A DNA stretch of 64,000 nt from Crocinitomicaceae bacterium. GTDB lineage: Bacteria; Bacteroidota; Bacteroidia; Flavobacteriales_D; Crocinitomicaceae. The position numbers and the translations under genes are program-made. Below, piece by piece: positions 36,304 to 45,212 of this stretch (position 1 is the first letter of the stretch; every line of letters begins with the position of its first letter). Under the pieces are notes generated by a model, which saw nothing but the letters and a program-made list of their open reading frames with translations, was not told the origin of the DNA and made no database searches. The stretch is from the NCBI GenBank assembly GCA_016719925.1, contig JADJYC010000003.1, forward strand, positions 248,001 to 312,000, given 5' to 3'.

Positions 36304-37160
36304 TTAAGCAAATACACTTACTTGTTTTTCTTTCAATTTATAATATCTGAATCCACCCCAAATTGCAGCACCCACAGCTCCTGAATAAATTGCATCCGGA
36401 TGAGAAATAAATTCAAATACACTTTTTTTATTTTCAGCAGAAAGTTCTTCAATGGCCTGAATCATTCCTACATTCATTCCCATTCCTCCAACCAGCACAA
36501 CAGGAGATTGTGCATTGAGGGCACCAGCAGTTTAACTACCCGCTGTGCGATGGATAAATTAATTCCCTTCACAATGTTTGGTGTTGAAAGTCCTTTTGAA
36601 ACAAGATTGATAACATCTGTTTCAGCAAGTACAGCGCAGATTCCGGAAGGTACCTCCGGATTGTCAGCTTTCAGTGAAATTTCACCAACCTCTTCAATAG
36701 CAAGACCGAGATAACGTGAAATATTTTCAATAAACTGACCAGATCCGGATGCACATTGTCCGGTCATTTTATAATCCATCACTTTTCCTTTGCTGTCAAC
36801 TTTAATGGCGCGAACATATAAGCCACCCATATCAACAACTGTTTTTGCCTGCGGGGCAAAAAATATTCCGCCCTTGGCATGAGTTGTCATTGAATAAAAG
36901 TGACCCGTTTTTCTTTCGACCATTTCTCCTTCTCCGGTTGATGCGAGATATTTAATATCCTTTTCATAACTGAGATTATTTCTTTTGAGAAGCGTGTCAA
37001 CCATTTCAACCACTACATCTTTAGGATTCCGTTTGCGGATTTTTTCAGTCTGTTTATCCAAAACATGATGATTACCTGACTGGGAATTGTACTCCAGAAT
37101 TACGCCTTTCACGTAACTTCCTCCAACGTCAATACCCATTGTGTAAATTGAATTTTCCAT
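36304..37160 (-). CDS. bcrD: Benzoyl-CoA reductase subunit D (BcrD, ATPase), one frameshift
   Basis: ASKHA ATPase subunit that, with BcrA, hydrolyses ATP to drive electron transfer. GIDVGGSYVKGVIL (residues 9-22), VVDMGGLYVRAIKVD (residues ~108-122), TGQCASGSGQF with the cluster Cys (residue ~135) and SGICAVLAETDV with the second Cys. The frame breaks near 36528-36536: the tail continues as ALNAQSPVVLVGGMGMNVG... HPDAIYSGAVGAAIWGGFRYYKL, a classic BcrD C-terminus. Corrected length ~285 residues, matching Thauera BcrD. Starts 5 bp after bcrA. Confidence 0.9.
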
Positions 37161-37165
37161 AACGA

Positions 37166-38587
37166 TCAGATTTCAGAATTAATTTTTTTTGAATCAGTAA
37201 CAGGTAAATCAGCAGAGATATTTCTTCTCGCAAACATGGCTCCTCCGAGTGCACCCATAAAAATTGAATCAGTGTGGATATTCATAGTAAGCTCACCATA
37301 AGCATCCGTTACCATTTGTTTTACATATTTCAGTACAGCCTGATTTCTTGCAACCCCTCCGGTGAAAGTAAATTCATTTTTTACACCACCGGAACGGGCA
37401 ATAAGCGACATGGCTCTTTGAACAATTGCTTTGTGTAAACCAGCCAGAATGTTTGCGCGTTCTTCACCGTTATGAAGCAGTTCTTTAACTTCTGCACCTG
37501 CAAATACGGTACAGGTTGAACAGATAGTTGTTTCGCGTTTTGCACTTACGGCTTCTGGTCCGAGTTCATTCAGTGAAATACCAAATTCATCAGCGATATA
37601 TCCGAGATATCTTCCGCATCCTGCAGCGCAGCGGTCATTCATATGAAAACTGGTAACCAAACCATGGCTGTCAACCTGAATAGCTTTTGTATCCTGGCCA
37701 CCAATATCCAGTACTGTTCTTGTATTTGGAAAAATAGCATGCGCACCAAAAGCGTGACATAATATTTCAGATTTAATACAATCTTCCGGAAAAGGAAGAA
37801 GTGCTCTTCCATATCCTGTCCCTACCATTTTTGCAATGTGAATATCTCTGTCTGCAACTTCTTCTATATGCTGTCTGAGAGACATCTCAACATTTTTATA
37901 ATTGTTTCTTACGGCATTCAACTCTGCATAATACCAGTCTTCTTTAGAACCATCTTCCTGTTCATCAGCAAGCCCCTTGTATTTTTCTTCCAGTACTCTC
38001 ATGGCTTCCATAACCAGTTCTTTGAAATTGTACTGCACCATTTCATTTTCAACCGGTGTAATACTTTTATCAAATGCAAGCATGAGCGGTTCAAATAATT
38101 CACGCGGACTTTTTGCAACTTCAGTATTGTATCGTTCACTGACAATATCTCTGAAAAACTGATTTTTAGAACCCAATCCACCAAGAATAAATTCCTGTCT
38201 GATTTGCGGATTGATAGTTTCAATGATATTTTTCAAATTTTCAATGATTGCATTTTTTTCAGCATGCTGAAATCCACTTGCCGTTTCAAAAAGTGTCTGC
38301 TCAAGAATATCCATTCTTCTTTTGAACTGCTGGTACTGAAAAACAGTACGGATATCTTCCATATACTTTTTAAACTCCGGCTTTGACTCCATGTCCGCCT
38401 TGATAATATTTGAAAGTAAAGTGAAACGGGCATCATAAATTGCTTCATCACGCGCAATATCAGCAGCTACTTTATAATTGGCTCTTGTGTTTGTAATTCC
38501 GCGACCAATGATTTCATCTTTTTCATTGATGATTACAGCTTTTGATGTAGTGGAACCTAAGTCAATTCCCAGATAATATTTACTCAT
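37166..38587 (-). CDS. bcrA: Benzoyl-CoA reductase subunit A (BcrA, ATPase)
   Basis: 473 residues, intact. GIDLGSTTSKAVII (residues 7-20, phosphate 1), VLDIGGQDTKAIQVD (residues ~292-306, phosphate 2), MNDRCAAGCGRYLG and STCTVFAGAEVKELL (Cys ligands of the [4Fe-4S] shared with BcrD), FTGGVARNQAVLKYVK (residues ~418-433). A long insertion (residues ~50-270) between the first phosphate motif and the rest is the hallmark of BcrA/BzdQ versus the small HgdC-type activases. This plus BcrD defines a class I ATP-dependent benzoyl-CoA reductase. Confidence 0.95.
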   Translation of the reverse strand: MSKYYLGIDLGSTTSKAVIINEKDEIIGRGITNTRANYKVAADIARDEAIYDARFTLLSNIIKADMESKPEFKKYMEDIRTVFQYQQFKRRMDILEQTLFETASGFQHAEKNAIIENLKNIIETINPQIRQEFILGGLGSKNQFFRDIVSERYNTEVAKSPRELFEPLMLAFDKSITPVENEMVQYNFKELVMEAMRVLEEKYKGLADEQEDGSKEDWYYAELNAVRNNYKNVEMSLRQHIEEVADRDIHIAKMVGTGYGRALLPFPEDCIKSEILCHAFGAHAIFPNTRTVLDIGGQDTKAIQVDSHGLVTSFHMNDRCAAGCGRYLGYIADEFGISLNELGPEAVSAKRETTICSTCTVFAGAEVKELLHNGEERANILAGLHKAIVQRAMSLIARSGGVKNEFTFTGGVARNQAVLKYVKQMVTDAYGELTMNIHTDSIFMGALGGAMFARRNISADLPVTDSKKINSEI

Positions 38588-38605
38588 AATTTTTTCCGGT
38601 TTTAT

Positions 38606-39892
38606 TTAATTAATAGGAGCATTTTCATTGATTTTTTTACGCTGTTCAAGCATTTGAAAAAATGATTCAAGCCTGTTTTTAATATTGCTGTAAGAAAAAT
38701 ATCTTGGGTCAACGAGATCTGATTCAATAAATCCAACCGGAATTTCCAAACGGTCTTCAATCTCACGCATCATTCCAAGCTGACCGGCAGAAAATGAATT
38801 GCAGCTTTTAATCGAATTGGTTACATATCCGTCTGCATCATATTCAGAAATGCATTTTGATAATAAATCAATACGCTGCGGAATATTCAGATTAGTATAA
38901 CAGTTCATACAATACTCAGCAAGTGACTCAAGTGGTCTTGAAGGATCGTGTCTCCAACCCAAATCATACACGCCACCAACTTTTGTATAAGATGATGCAA
39001 CAATCACTGCACCCATGTCATAGAATATTTTCCAGAATTCTCTGAAACTTGTCCAGTTAGGCGGGCCCTCCACTACGAGTCTGTACTTCTCTTCTTTCAT
39101 TTCACCTTCCGGAGTAATCGGACCAAGACCGAGTCTGATTCTCTCCTGAATTTCACTGTACAATTCCTTGTAATAATCAACGGCTTGCTGCGTGCCTCTG
39201 AAACCAATATTTATTGGGCCGATATAATAAACTCCGGCAAAATATGCATCGATTGGAGACGGACGGTGTTTAGTGGTTTCAAAAATTTTTGCAATCCAGT
39301 CTTCTGATTCTTTTGCCAGCTCCAGATGTTTTTTCAGTTTGTTTTCATCGAATTTGATTCCGGTCACTTTTTCCATTTTGGGAATTACTTCCTGTTCAAA
39401 TTGTTTGACCATATACTGGGTCATGGACGTCGTCATTTTTGCATTTTCCTGATACGGAGTGTGAATCATAATCACTTCAGCATTCGGATAACTGCGCTTC
39501 AGCGTTTCGAACCATTTCATAAATGTGAAACAGCCGGTATAGCTGAGTAATAAAATATCCGGTTCAGGAATTTTCTCTCCTGTTGGACCGATATTTCCTT
39601 TCATCATCATACCCACATCACATTTTACATAGGTGCACACATCTTCAGAATGAGCATTTTTTTCAGCTTCTTTAATATAGGAAGCCGACTTTTTTCTCAT
39701 TGCACTCTGCAGTGCGTTAATTTCAGGATAAACCGGCAGCATATCAAATGTCCGGATCAGCTCAGACAAATTTCCGGGAATAAATGTGTAGCATACTTTT
39801 TTCCCTGTTTCTTTTGCGCGGGACAAATCATTAAAAAGCTGATTCACCATTTCTTTCTGAAGAATCATACTTTTTTCTTTTTGAGCTTCCAT
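38606..39892 (-). CDS. bcrB: Benzoyl-CoA reductase subunit B (BcrB)
   Basis: 428 residues, intact. Member of the HgdA/HgdB/BcrB/BcrC family. Visible: KKVCYTFIPGNLSELIRTFD, CTYVKCDVGMMMKGNIG with cluster Cys, LLLSYTGCFTFMKWFE, VEGPPNWTSFREFWKIF, EYCMNCYTNLN and TNSIKSCNSFSAGQLGMMRE ... GFIESDLVDPRYFS. These match BcrB rather than a 2-hydroxyacyl-CoA dehydratase. With BcrC it binds benzoyl-CoA and the clusters that reduce the ring. Eighteen bp upstream of bcrA. Confidence 0.94.
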   Translation of the reverse strand: MEAQKEKSMILQKEMVNQLFNDLSRAKETGKKVCYTFIPGNLSELIRTFDMLPVYPEINALQSAMRKKSASYIKEAEKNAHSEDVCTYVKCDVGMMMKGNIGPTGEKIPEPDILLLSYTGCFTFMKWFETLKRSYPNAEVIMIHTPYQENAKMTTSMTQYMVKQFEQEVIPKMEKVTGIKFDENKLKKHLELAKESEDWIAKIFETTKHRPSPIDAYFAGVYYIGPINIGFRGTQQAVDYYKELYSEIQERIRLGLGPITPEGEMKEEKYRLVVEGPPNWTSFREFWKIFYDMGAVIVASSYTKVGGVYDLGWRHDPSRPLESLAEYCMNCYTNLNIPQRIDLLSKCISEYDADGYVTNSIKSCNSFSAGQLGMMREIEDRLEIPVGFIESDLVDPRYFSYSNIKNRLESFFQMLEQRKKINENAPIN

Positions 39893-39928
39893 ACAAATTT
39901 TTCTGTTGGTTAGTAATTGATTTTTTAA

Positions 39929-41104
39929 TCAGGCAGGTTCACCCTCCCATAATTTAATTGAGTCAGAAAATGTACCTACCTGTTCTTTAATCACTTTAAA
40001 CTGATTGATATTTTCACTGAACTGAAAAGCGATGTACCGGATACCCATCTGATTAAATGCGTTTTGAAAAATAGGAGCATCAAGCAAGCTGGGATCACAA
40101 AAACTGGCGGATGCGAAAATGACTACGTCTGCACCTCTTCTTTTTACAATTTTTGCAAGCCGGTGTTCTTTCGGATCATGAACATCATAAATTGAAGATG
40201 AATACTGACTTTGTTTTATATATGCGTTTGCAATAGCAGTAAGCGGTGAAGTTGTTTTGGAATCGATATCACCAAGAATCATTCTTGACCCTAGCATGTA
40301 ATCATCATCCACCACATAACATCCGGCATCTTCAATAGCTTCGAATTAAACCAATGGCAGGCTGTTCACAAATGCACCGGAAATTACCACCTTGATTTTA
40401 TCCTGTGGTTCTCCAACATTTCCGTCTATATACTCACAAACCTGTTCCAGTATGGCATTGTGTTCTTCAACCGGAATTACTGTACCGGCTCTGACAATAT
40501 GATACACATCAGTGATGCTTAAACGCCACGGAAATTCCTGACGTACATCATAAATATGTTCAATCAGCCTGCGGTTTTTATTATACAGTTCAATTGAATT
40601 GTTCAGCTTTTCAGCGGTAACTGTTTCACCGTTGATTGAATGGATGTAAGAAAGAACATGTTCCATTTCTTCCTTATAAAATGTTCCGCCAATTTCAGGC
40701 AAAAAATTTTGTGGAAAATCCATGTACTTCACAAATTTTCCGATTTTATGCTGCTTGAATATTCCGGAGAGATTTCTGATTACATCACAGATAGAAGGAA
40801 AAATAAAACCACTCATGTGATCCAGATGTTTATCCAGAGCGAGTTCAATTATACTTCTTGGAATATGGCATATATAAGACTGATAATACGCGTCTCCCTT
40901 TACAATTTGTTTTCTGTCTCCTCCGCCAAAAATTCCAACCGGAAGTCCACCCGCAGCATGTATAATTTCTCTTGGAAAATAAATCGGCATATATCCGACT
41001 ACAACGCCTTTCGGATTTTCTTCCAGCCATTTTCTGGATCTTGTAAATTGCATATCAAATGCCAGATCGCGGCATTCAGCCAATATGTCTTGAATATTTT
41101 TCAT
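39929..41104 (-). CDS. bcrC: Benzoyl-CoA reductase subunit C (BcrC), apparent in-frame stop
   Basis: First gene of the leftward operon, ~391 residues. N-terminal NPKGVVVGYMPIYFPREIIHAAGGLPVGIFGGG and CHIPRSIIELAL ... GFIFPSICDVIRNLSGIF with cluster Cys; C-terminal GCYVVDDDYMLGSRMI and GADVVIFASASFCDPSLLD. The frame meets TAA at 40346-40348, yet the same frame continues without break to 39929. Reading the next frame for about ten codons gives FCEQPAIGLIEAIEDAG, the conserved BcrC motif with its cluster Cys. So a missing base in the A3 run (40370-40372) and an extra base near 40342 explain the stop better than a nonsense mutation. Confidence 0.9.
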
Positions 41105-41165
41105 TGAAGTGCATTTTAGGTCTTTTCAAAATCTGACGTTACCTTTTATGCCTGGAGAAAAATAG

Positions 41166-41211
41166 AACTATAACCTGCCTTCAAGCATGAAAGATTTTGT
41201 CAGGTATAGTT
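41166..41211 (-). ncRNA. Stem-loop in the bcr operon leader
   Basis: In the predicted 5' leader of bcrC (about 124 nt), AACTATACCTG pairs with CAGGTTATAGTT (one bulged base). Inside it, CTTTCA can pair with TGAAGG around a 4-nt loop. The structure lies midway between the predicted start of transcription and the start codon. Could be a transcript-stability or regulatory element; no known riboswitch was recognised. Confidence 0.35.
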
Positions 41212-41231
41212 ACAATTGTGTCATCTGAGAA

Positions 41232-41276
41232 TAAAATTAGATCGTTATCCATAAGCAAACTATGATACACATCATA
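41232..41276 (-). promoter_or_regulatory. FNR/CRP-like operator and promoter of the bcr operon
   Basis: TATGAT (41261-41266) and ATCATA (41271-41276) form a palindrome around ACAC; the wider context AAACTATGATNCANATCATA is shared with the site at 13521-13540. On the minus strand TAATTTTA (41239 down to 41232) matches the -7 element in seven of eight positions, and its centre is exactly 33 bp from the palindrome centre, as in the rightward promoter. The predicted start is near 41228. Confidence 0.65.
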
Positions 41277-41429
41277 CTTTCAGAAACGTGATTTTTTTCA
41301 GGTTTGATTTGGCTGATACAGTTAAATTTTTCACTGTTGTTCCGATCCACGCCAGTATTAAGGTTTATGCCTGATTTTTTTTTGTATATTCAGTTCATTA
41401 AAAGTATCCTTAGGGATTATGAATAAAAT

Positions 41430-42101
41430 ATGCTCCGGTTATATTATATATCACTATTTCCAATAATTACATCATGCGTTAATCAATCTGCGGATAACGA
41501 AATCCAGCCGGATGAAAAAATTGTGATACAGCATGACTCGACCGCCGCTGTGGTTATAGCAGAAAAAAAACCGTTTGATGATTCCCTGAAAAATTTCTTT
41601 GCAAATCCGTTTGATTTTTATTCTCTGAAAAATAAAACCATGCATATGCATACCGGACATGCTTCGGATTTTAAGGAGGAGTTTTTTAAAAAGGCACCTG
41701 ATTCAACCTATAAGTTTTATTGTTACTGGGCTGTAGAATTTGATCTGAGGAAAGAAGGGTACAATCGTTCTCTCCTATTTGCAACCTGGAAACCATGGAA
41801 TAATTCAAAAGCAAAACAATATGAAACAGACAACGAAATTGTTGTAGGTATCAGAAGTAAAATTAAATGGAAAGAATTAGGTGAATCTGATTTTGTCGGA
41901 AAAACAAAAAATAATATGGAGGGAAAATTTGGAGAACCAATTTCTATTGAAAATAATTGTATGATTTATTTTCAAAATGAAAATCTGTTGATTTTGCATA
42001 CTGAAAAAGAAAAAATTGACTGGTTTAAATATTTTCAGATCGATACATCGCAAATTGACCCGATGAATTTACCGGATGAATTTCTGCATTTCAAAGATTA
42101 A
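41430..42101 (+). CDS. Hypothetical lipoprotein
   Basis: 223 residues. The N-terminus LYYISLFPIITSC has a lipobox-like ending with the Cys at residue 16, suggesting a lipid-anchored periplasmic or outer-membrane protein. The rest is rich in Lys, Asp and Phe (KNKTMHMHTGHASDFKEEFF; W..NSKAKQYETDNEI) without a family I recognise. It diverges from the bcr operon across 325 bp and could share its control region, but nothing else links it to the pathway. Confidence 0.6.
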   Translation: MLRLYYISLFPIITSCVNQSADNEIQPDEKIVIQHDSTAAVVIAEKKPFDDSLKNFFANPFDFYSLKNKTMHMHTGHASDFKEEFFKKAPDSTYKFYCYWAVEFDLRKEGYNRSLLFATWKPWNNSKAKQYETDNEIVVGIRSKIKWKELGESDFVGKTKNNMEGKFGEPISIENNCMIYFQNENLLILHTEKEKIDWFKYFQIDTSQIDPMNLPDEFLHFKD

Positions 42102-42215
42102 TAAGGCTTCCTTCACAGAATTTATCGTCTGATCAAAAAAATATTTCATCCTTATTTTACTTATTTTCAAGATATTAACCTTTTTTTAAAATATTTTTAC
42201 AGTACCTTGTATTGC

Positions 42216-42243
42216 ATAGTACTATAATTATTATATACCTTTG
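42216..42243 (+). promoter_or_regulatory. padR promoter with palindrome
   Basis: Perfect -7 element TACCTTTG (42236-42243) with a TTG 24 bp before it (42212-42214). Between them lies ATAGTACTAT (42216-42225), a perfect 10-bp palindrome placed where an autorepressor would block polymerase. Confidence 0.5.
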
Positions 42244-42265
42244 TCCGTAGAATATTTAAACTGTT

Positions 42266-42594
42266 ATGATCAATTCAGAAAATACCCGCGCACAAATGCG
42301 AAAAGGAATATTGGAATATTGTATTCTGACAGTACTTTCTAAAAAGAAGCTTATCCTTCTGACATCATTGAAGAATTGAAAAAGGCAAAACTGATTGTGG
42401 TAGAAGGTACCCTCTACCCTTTGCTTACCCGATGGAAAAATGAAGGACTGCTCAAATACAACTGGGTGGAATCTACATCCGGTCCGCCAAGAAAGTACTA
42501 TGCGCTGACAAACGACGGAAAAAAATTTTTAACCGAATTAAAAACCACCTGGGACGAACTTCAGAATGCAGTTCAGCAGGTATCAAAACTTTAA
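42266..42594 (+). CDS. PadR-family transcriptional regulator (one frameshift)
   Basis: About 109 residues: NTRAQMRKGILEYCILTVLSK, then in the next frame EAYPSDIIEELKKAKLIVVEGTLYPLLTRWKNEGLLKYNW and GPPRKYYALTNDGKKFLTEL, the winged-helix of PadR. The frame breaks at the A5 run 42342-42346; one more A gives SKKEAYPSDIIEEL. Many PadR proteins control membrane-stress genes, and the next gene encodes a PspC-domain protein, a pairing common in Bacteroidota. It is not obviously a phenolic-acid regulator here. Confidence 0.85.
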
Positions 42595-42604
42595 TAAAAC
42601 GTAT

Positions 42605-44207
42605 ATGAATAAGACCATCTCAATAAATATCGGAGGAATCGTTTTCAATATTGAAGAAAACGCCTATCTCAATTTGTACAACTACCTGCAAAGCATTAAA
42701 AATAATTTCACTGAAATTTCTGAACAGGAAGAAATTATGAATGATGTGGAAGCACGTATTGCAGAAATTTTTCAGGCAAAACTGCATGATGCCAAACAAG
42801 TCATAACCGACAAAGATGTGGACGCCATGATTGAAATTATGGGCCGGCCTGAAGATTATGTAAGTGATGAGTTCAAAGAAACTTCCGGTAATACAAAATC
42901 TGAAAGTACTTCTTCAGAAAATACAACCGCACAGAAAAGACTTTTCCGTGATACAGAAAATGCACTGCTTGGCGGAGTATGTTCAGGACTCTCACATTAT
43001 TTCAATATAGACGTTACAATTGTACGCATCATCTTTATTTTGCTTGCCGTACTGGGTGGTTCCGGAATTCTGATTTATCTGGTTTTACTTTTTGTTGCAC
43101 CGGAGGCTGTTTCTACTTCTGACAGAATGCAGATGAAGGGTCAGCATGTGAATCTGGAAACTATAAAAGAACATTTTCAGAATTTAAAAAATGAAATCAA
43201 AGAAGGAGCAAAAAGCGGAAAATTCAAAAAATCATTCAAAGAAACAGTTGACCGCGGCGTAAAAGCAAGTTCCAGGTTTTGCCAAAGTTTTTACACGTCT
43301 TGTCGGAATAGGTTTTATCATGGGCGGAATTTTAGGATTGCTTGTTTTGTTTTCAGTTTTTTTTGGAAACAGCGGCCTGATTCCCATTTTTGGTGATGAG
43401 CACGCTGAATCACTTTCAAGTCTTCTTACAATTCTGTATCCCGGATCAATTCAGGGCAGTTTTGTTTTCATTTCTATAATGATTGTCACTTTAATTCCGG
43501 TTTTATCCATTTTTGTAAGCGGCGTTAAATTGCTTTTCAACTTCAGACAATCTTTTAAAACCATAGCCATTTTCACTTCCATTATCTGGTTTTGCGGAAT
43601 TGCGGTTTTAATTGTTACCGGAATTAATCTGGGTATGAGTATGCGTTCAGAAACAAGTGTTGAAATGGAGGTTCCATTTTCTGATACAACTAATGTATTG
43701 ATGATTGATGTACTGGAAGATGATATCTTTTCAAATCATATTATTTATGATGATGTATGGAATAAAACAGAATTGATCCGTTCAGGTGACAAAAATATTT
43801 TTCTGGGATTTCCTGAATTGCATCTGACAGAAAAAAAAGACAGCGGAAATTTTGAAATTATACTTGTTAAAAAGAGTAACGGAGTTTCCACCAAAGACGC
43901 CATTTCAAAAGCTGAACGCATTGACTATGATCTGCAGATTCAGGGAAATAAAATTCTCATGAGTCCTTACTTCACAATGCCTTCAGAAGACAAGTTACGT
44001 GGCCAGCAGATTGAAGTGGAGATTGCCGTTCCGTATGGAAAAAAAGTAATTCTTGGTGAAGGGATTGACCGCATTGATTTTGATACAGACACCAGAAACC
44101 GCTATGATGAAAATTTATTTTCAGGCACTACCTGGCAGAATGAAAACGGACGTGTAAAATGTGTGGAATGTAAAATGGAACGCCGCCGGTTCAGGCAGGA
44201 TGATTAA
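42605..44207 (+). CDS. PspC-domain membrane protein (one frameshift)
   Basis: About 533 residues. Residues ~1-95: cytoplasmic region (MNKTISINIGGIVFNIEENAY ... DVEARIAEIF). Residues ~115-175: PspC domain KRLFRDTENALLGGVCSGLSHYFNIDVTIVRIIFILLAV with a membrane helix. A second membrane block with several helices runs to residue ~350, then a periplasmic C-terminal domain. The frame changes near 43273-43280; the next frame gives FAKVFTRLVGIGFIMGG, so one extra base explains it. Translated right after padR (10 bp gap). Expected role in envelope stress, under PadR control. Confidence 0.82.
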
Positions 44208-44611
44208 TCCCAGACCTTGTCTGACCGGTAAACAGTTCCTTTAAAATGCGCAACCAGTTCATTTTTCTGATTGACAATATCCATAATATAGACTCCGGTT
44301 TTTCTGGTTAAAGTCAATTCTCTTGTTGTAACGGTTAACACATCACCGGCATGTACACTTTTCAAATGTGAAACTGAAGTTTCAATTGACATTGCCCGCA
44401 TGCCGTGAGAATTGGCTGAAAAAGCAAGCGCACTGTCAGCAAGTGAATAGGTAATTCCGCCATGCGTTACATTAAATCCATTCACCATTTCATCACGCAC
44501 AGTCATTTTCAAACTAACTGCTCCGGGGATATAATTGAGTATTTCAATGCCCATCCACTGACTCATTTTGTCAGAAGCCATCATTTTATTTATGATTTCC
44601 TGAGGGGTCAT
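44204..44611 (-). CDS. PaaI-type hotdog thioesterase
   Basis: 135 residues with the PaaI signature VNGFNVTHGGITYSLADSALAFSANSHG (residues ~43-70), in which the Asp is catalytic. PaaI in phenylacetate pathways hydrolyses stalled ring-hydroxylated CoA esters. Here there are no other paa genes, so it is best called a general acyl-CoA thioesterase. Its stop overlaps the convergent PspC gene by 4 bp. Confidence 0.82.
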   Translation of the reverse strand: MTPQEIINKMMASDKMSQWMGIEILNYIPGAVSLKMTVRDEMVNGFNVTHGGITYSLADSALAFSANSHGMRAMSIETSVSHLKSVHAGDVLTVTTRELTLTRKTGVYIMDIVNQKNELVAHFKGTVYRSDKVWD

Positions 44612-44614
44612 TTT

Positions 44615-45091
44615 TTATTCAGATGCTTCATTCAGTAATCCAATTATCGCTGCAGTTACCATAAATAACTGTGTCTTCATTTCATCATCTAATTCCTCAC
44701 CTGATTCATCTTGCGCATCCATTTCTTCCACCATAAATTCCTGCAGATTGATCTGTGAAATTAACTCCTGAAGCGGTGTGTAATTTTCATCTTTATTGAT
44801 CACATCCAGCGCTTCCAGAAAAGGTTCCTGAAATTCTTCAATCTCCGCCTCTGAAATTTTTCTTACCTGCACACCCTGCTGCTGAAATGCTTCATAGATT
44901 AAGGTAAAATAATAAATAGCAAATCCATTCAGATCTTCATTCTCATATTCCATTCCTGCCTGCATGATATAGTCCATGAGATCAGGCTGTTCAGCGGTAT
45001 ATTTTTCAATTAACTGATCCAATGCTTCATCTGAAAGTGCATCAATTTTATCCAATGCTTTGTCTATTGATTCGTGTGTGATTTGTGGCAT
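44615..45091 (-). CDS. Hypothetical acidic cytoplasmic protein
   Basis: 158 residues, no signal peptide, strongly acidic and helical (IDKALDKIDALSDEALDQLIEK; MDAQDESGEELDDEMKTQLF). The length and composition resemble conserved Bacteroidota proteins of unknown function. Three bp upstream of the thioesterase gene, so co-transcribed with it. Confidence 0.6.
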   Translation of the reverse strand: MPQITHESIDKALDKIDALSDEALDQLIEKYTAEQPDLMDYIMQAGMEYENEDLNGFAIYYFTLIYEAFQQQGVQVRKISEAEIEEFQEPFLEALDVINKDENYTPLQELISQINLQEFMVEEMDAQDESGEELDDEMKTQLFMVTAAIIGLLNEASE

Positions 45092-45212
45092 GCTTAATAG
45101 TTTCTATATGATAAAAGTACAATCTTTATTTTGATTGAAATGATTTGGGCGGCCCGTACGGTTTTATTAATCCTTGAAGTCTCCATTGGTCCAGTGAGCA
45201 CGTTCAGGTAAT

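Larger units (their letters stand above)
41105..41429. other. Intergenic region between the bcr operon and the lipoprotein gene
   Basis: 325 bp without a gene. It holds the bcr leader stem-loop, the -7-like element and the FNR-like palindrome described separately. To the right of the palindrome I see AT-rich sequence; a -7-like TATTCAG stretch before the lipoprotein gene is weak. Confidence 0.6.

Noticed and set aside
40346..40348. In-frame TAA of bcrC as recoding (selenocysteine or pyrrolysine) or true pseudogene
   Set aside because: TAA is not used for either recoding, and the next frame restores the conserved CEQP segment, so paired indels fit better.
32245..41104. Class II (BamBC-type) benzoyl-CoA reductase
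   Set aside because: No tungsten-enzyme (AOR-like) subunit; the paired ATPase subunits BcrA and BcrD define class I.
42266..42594. PadR protein as phenolic-acid regulator of the bcr operon
   Set aside because: It is co-transcribed with a PspC protein, a standard envelope-stress pairing, and does not share the operator palindrome of the island.
44204..44611. PaaI thioesterase as part of a phenylacetate degradation cluster
   Set aside because: No paaA-K genes are nearby; PaaI-type proteins are common elsewhere.
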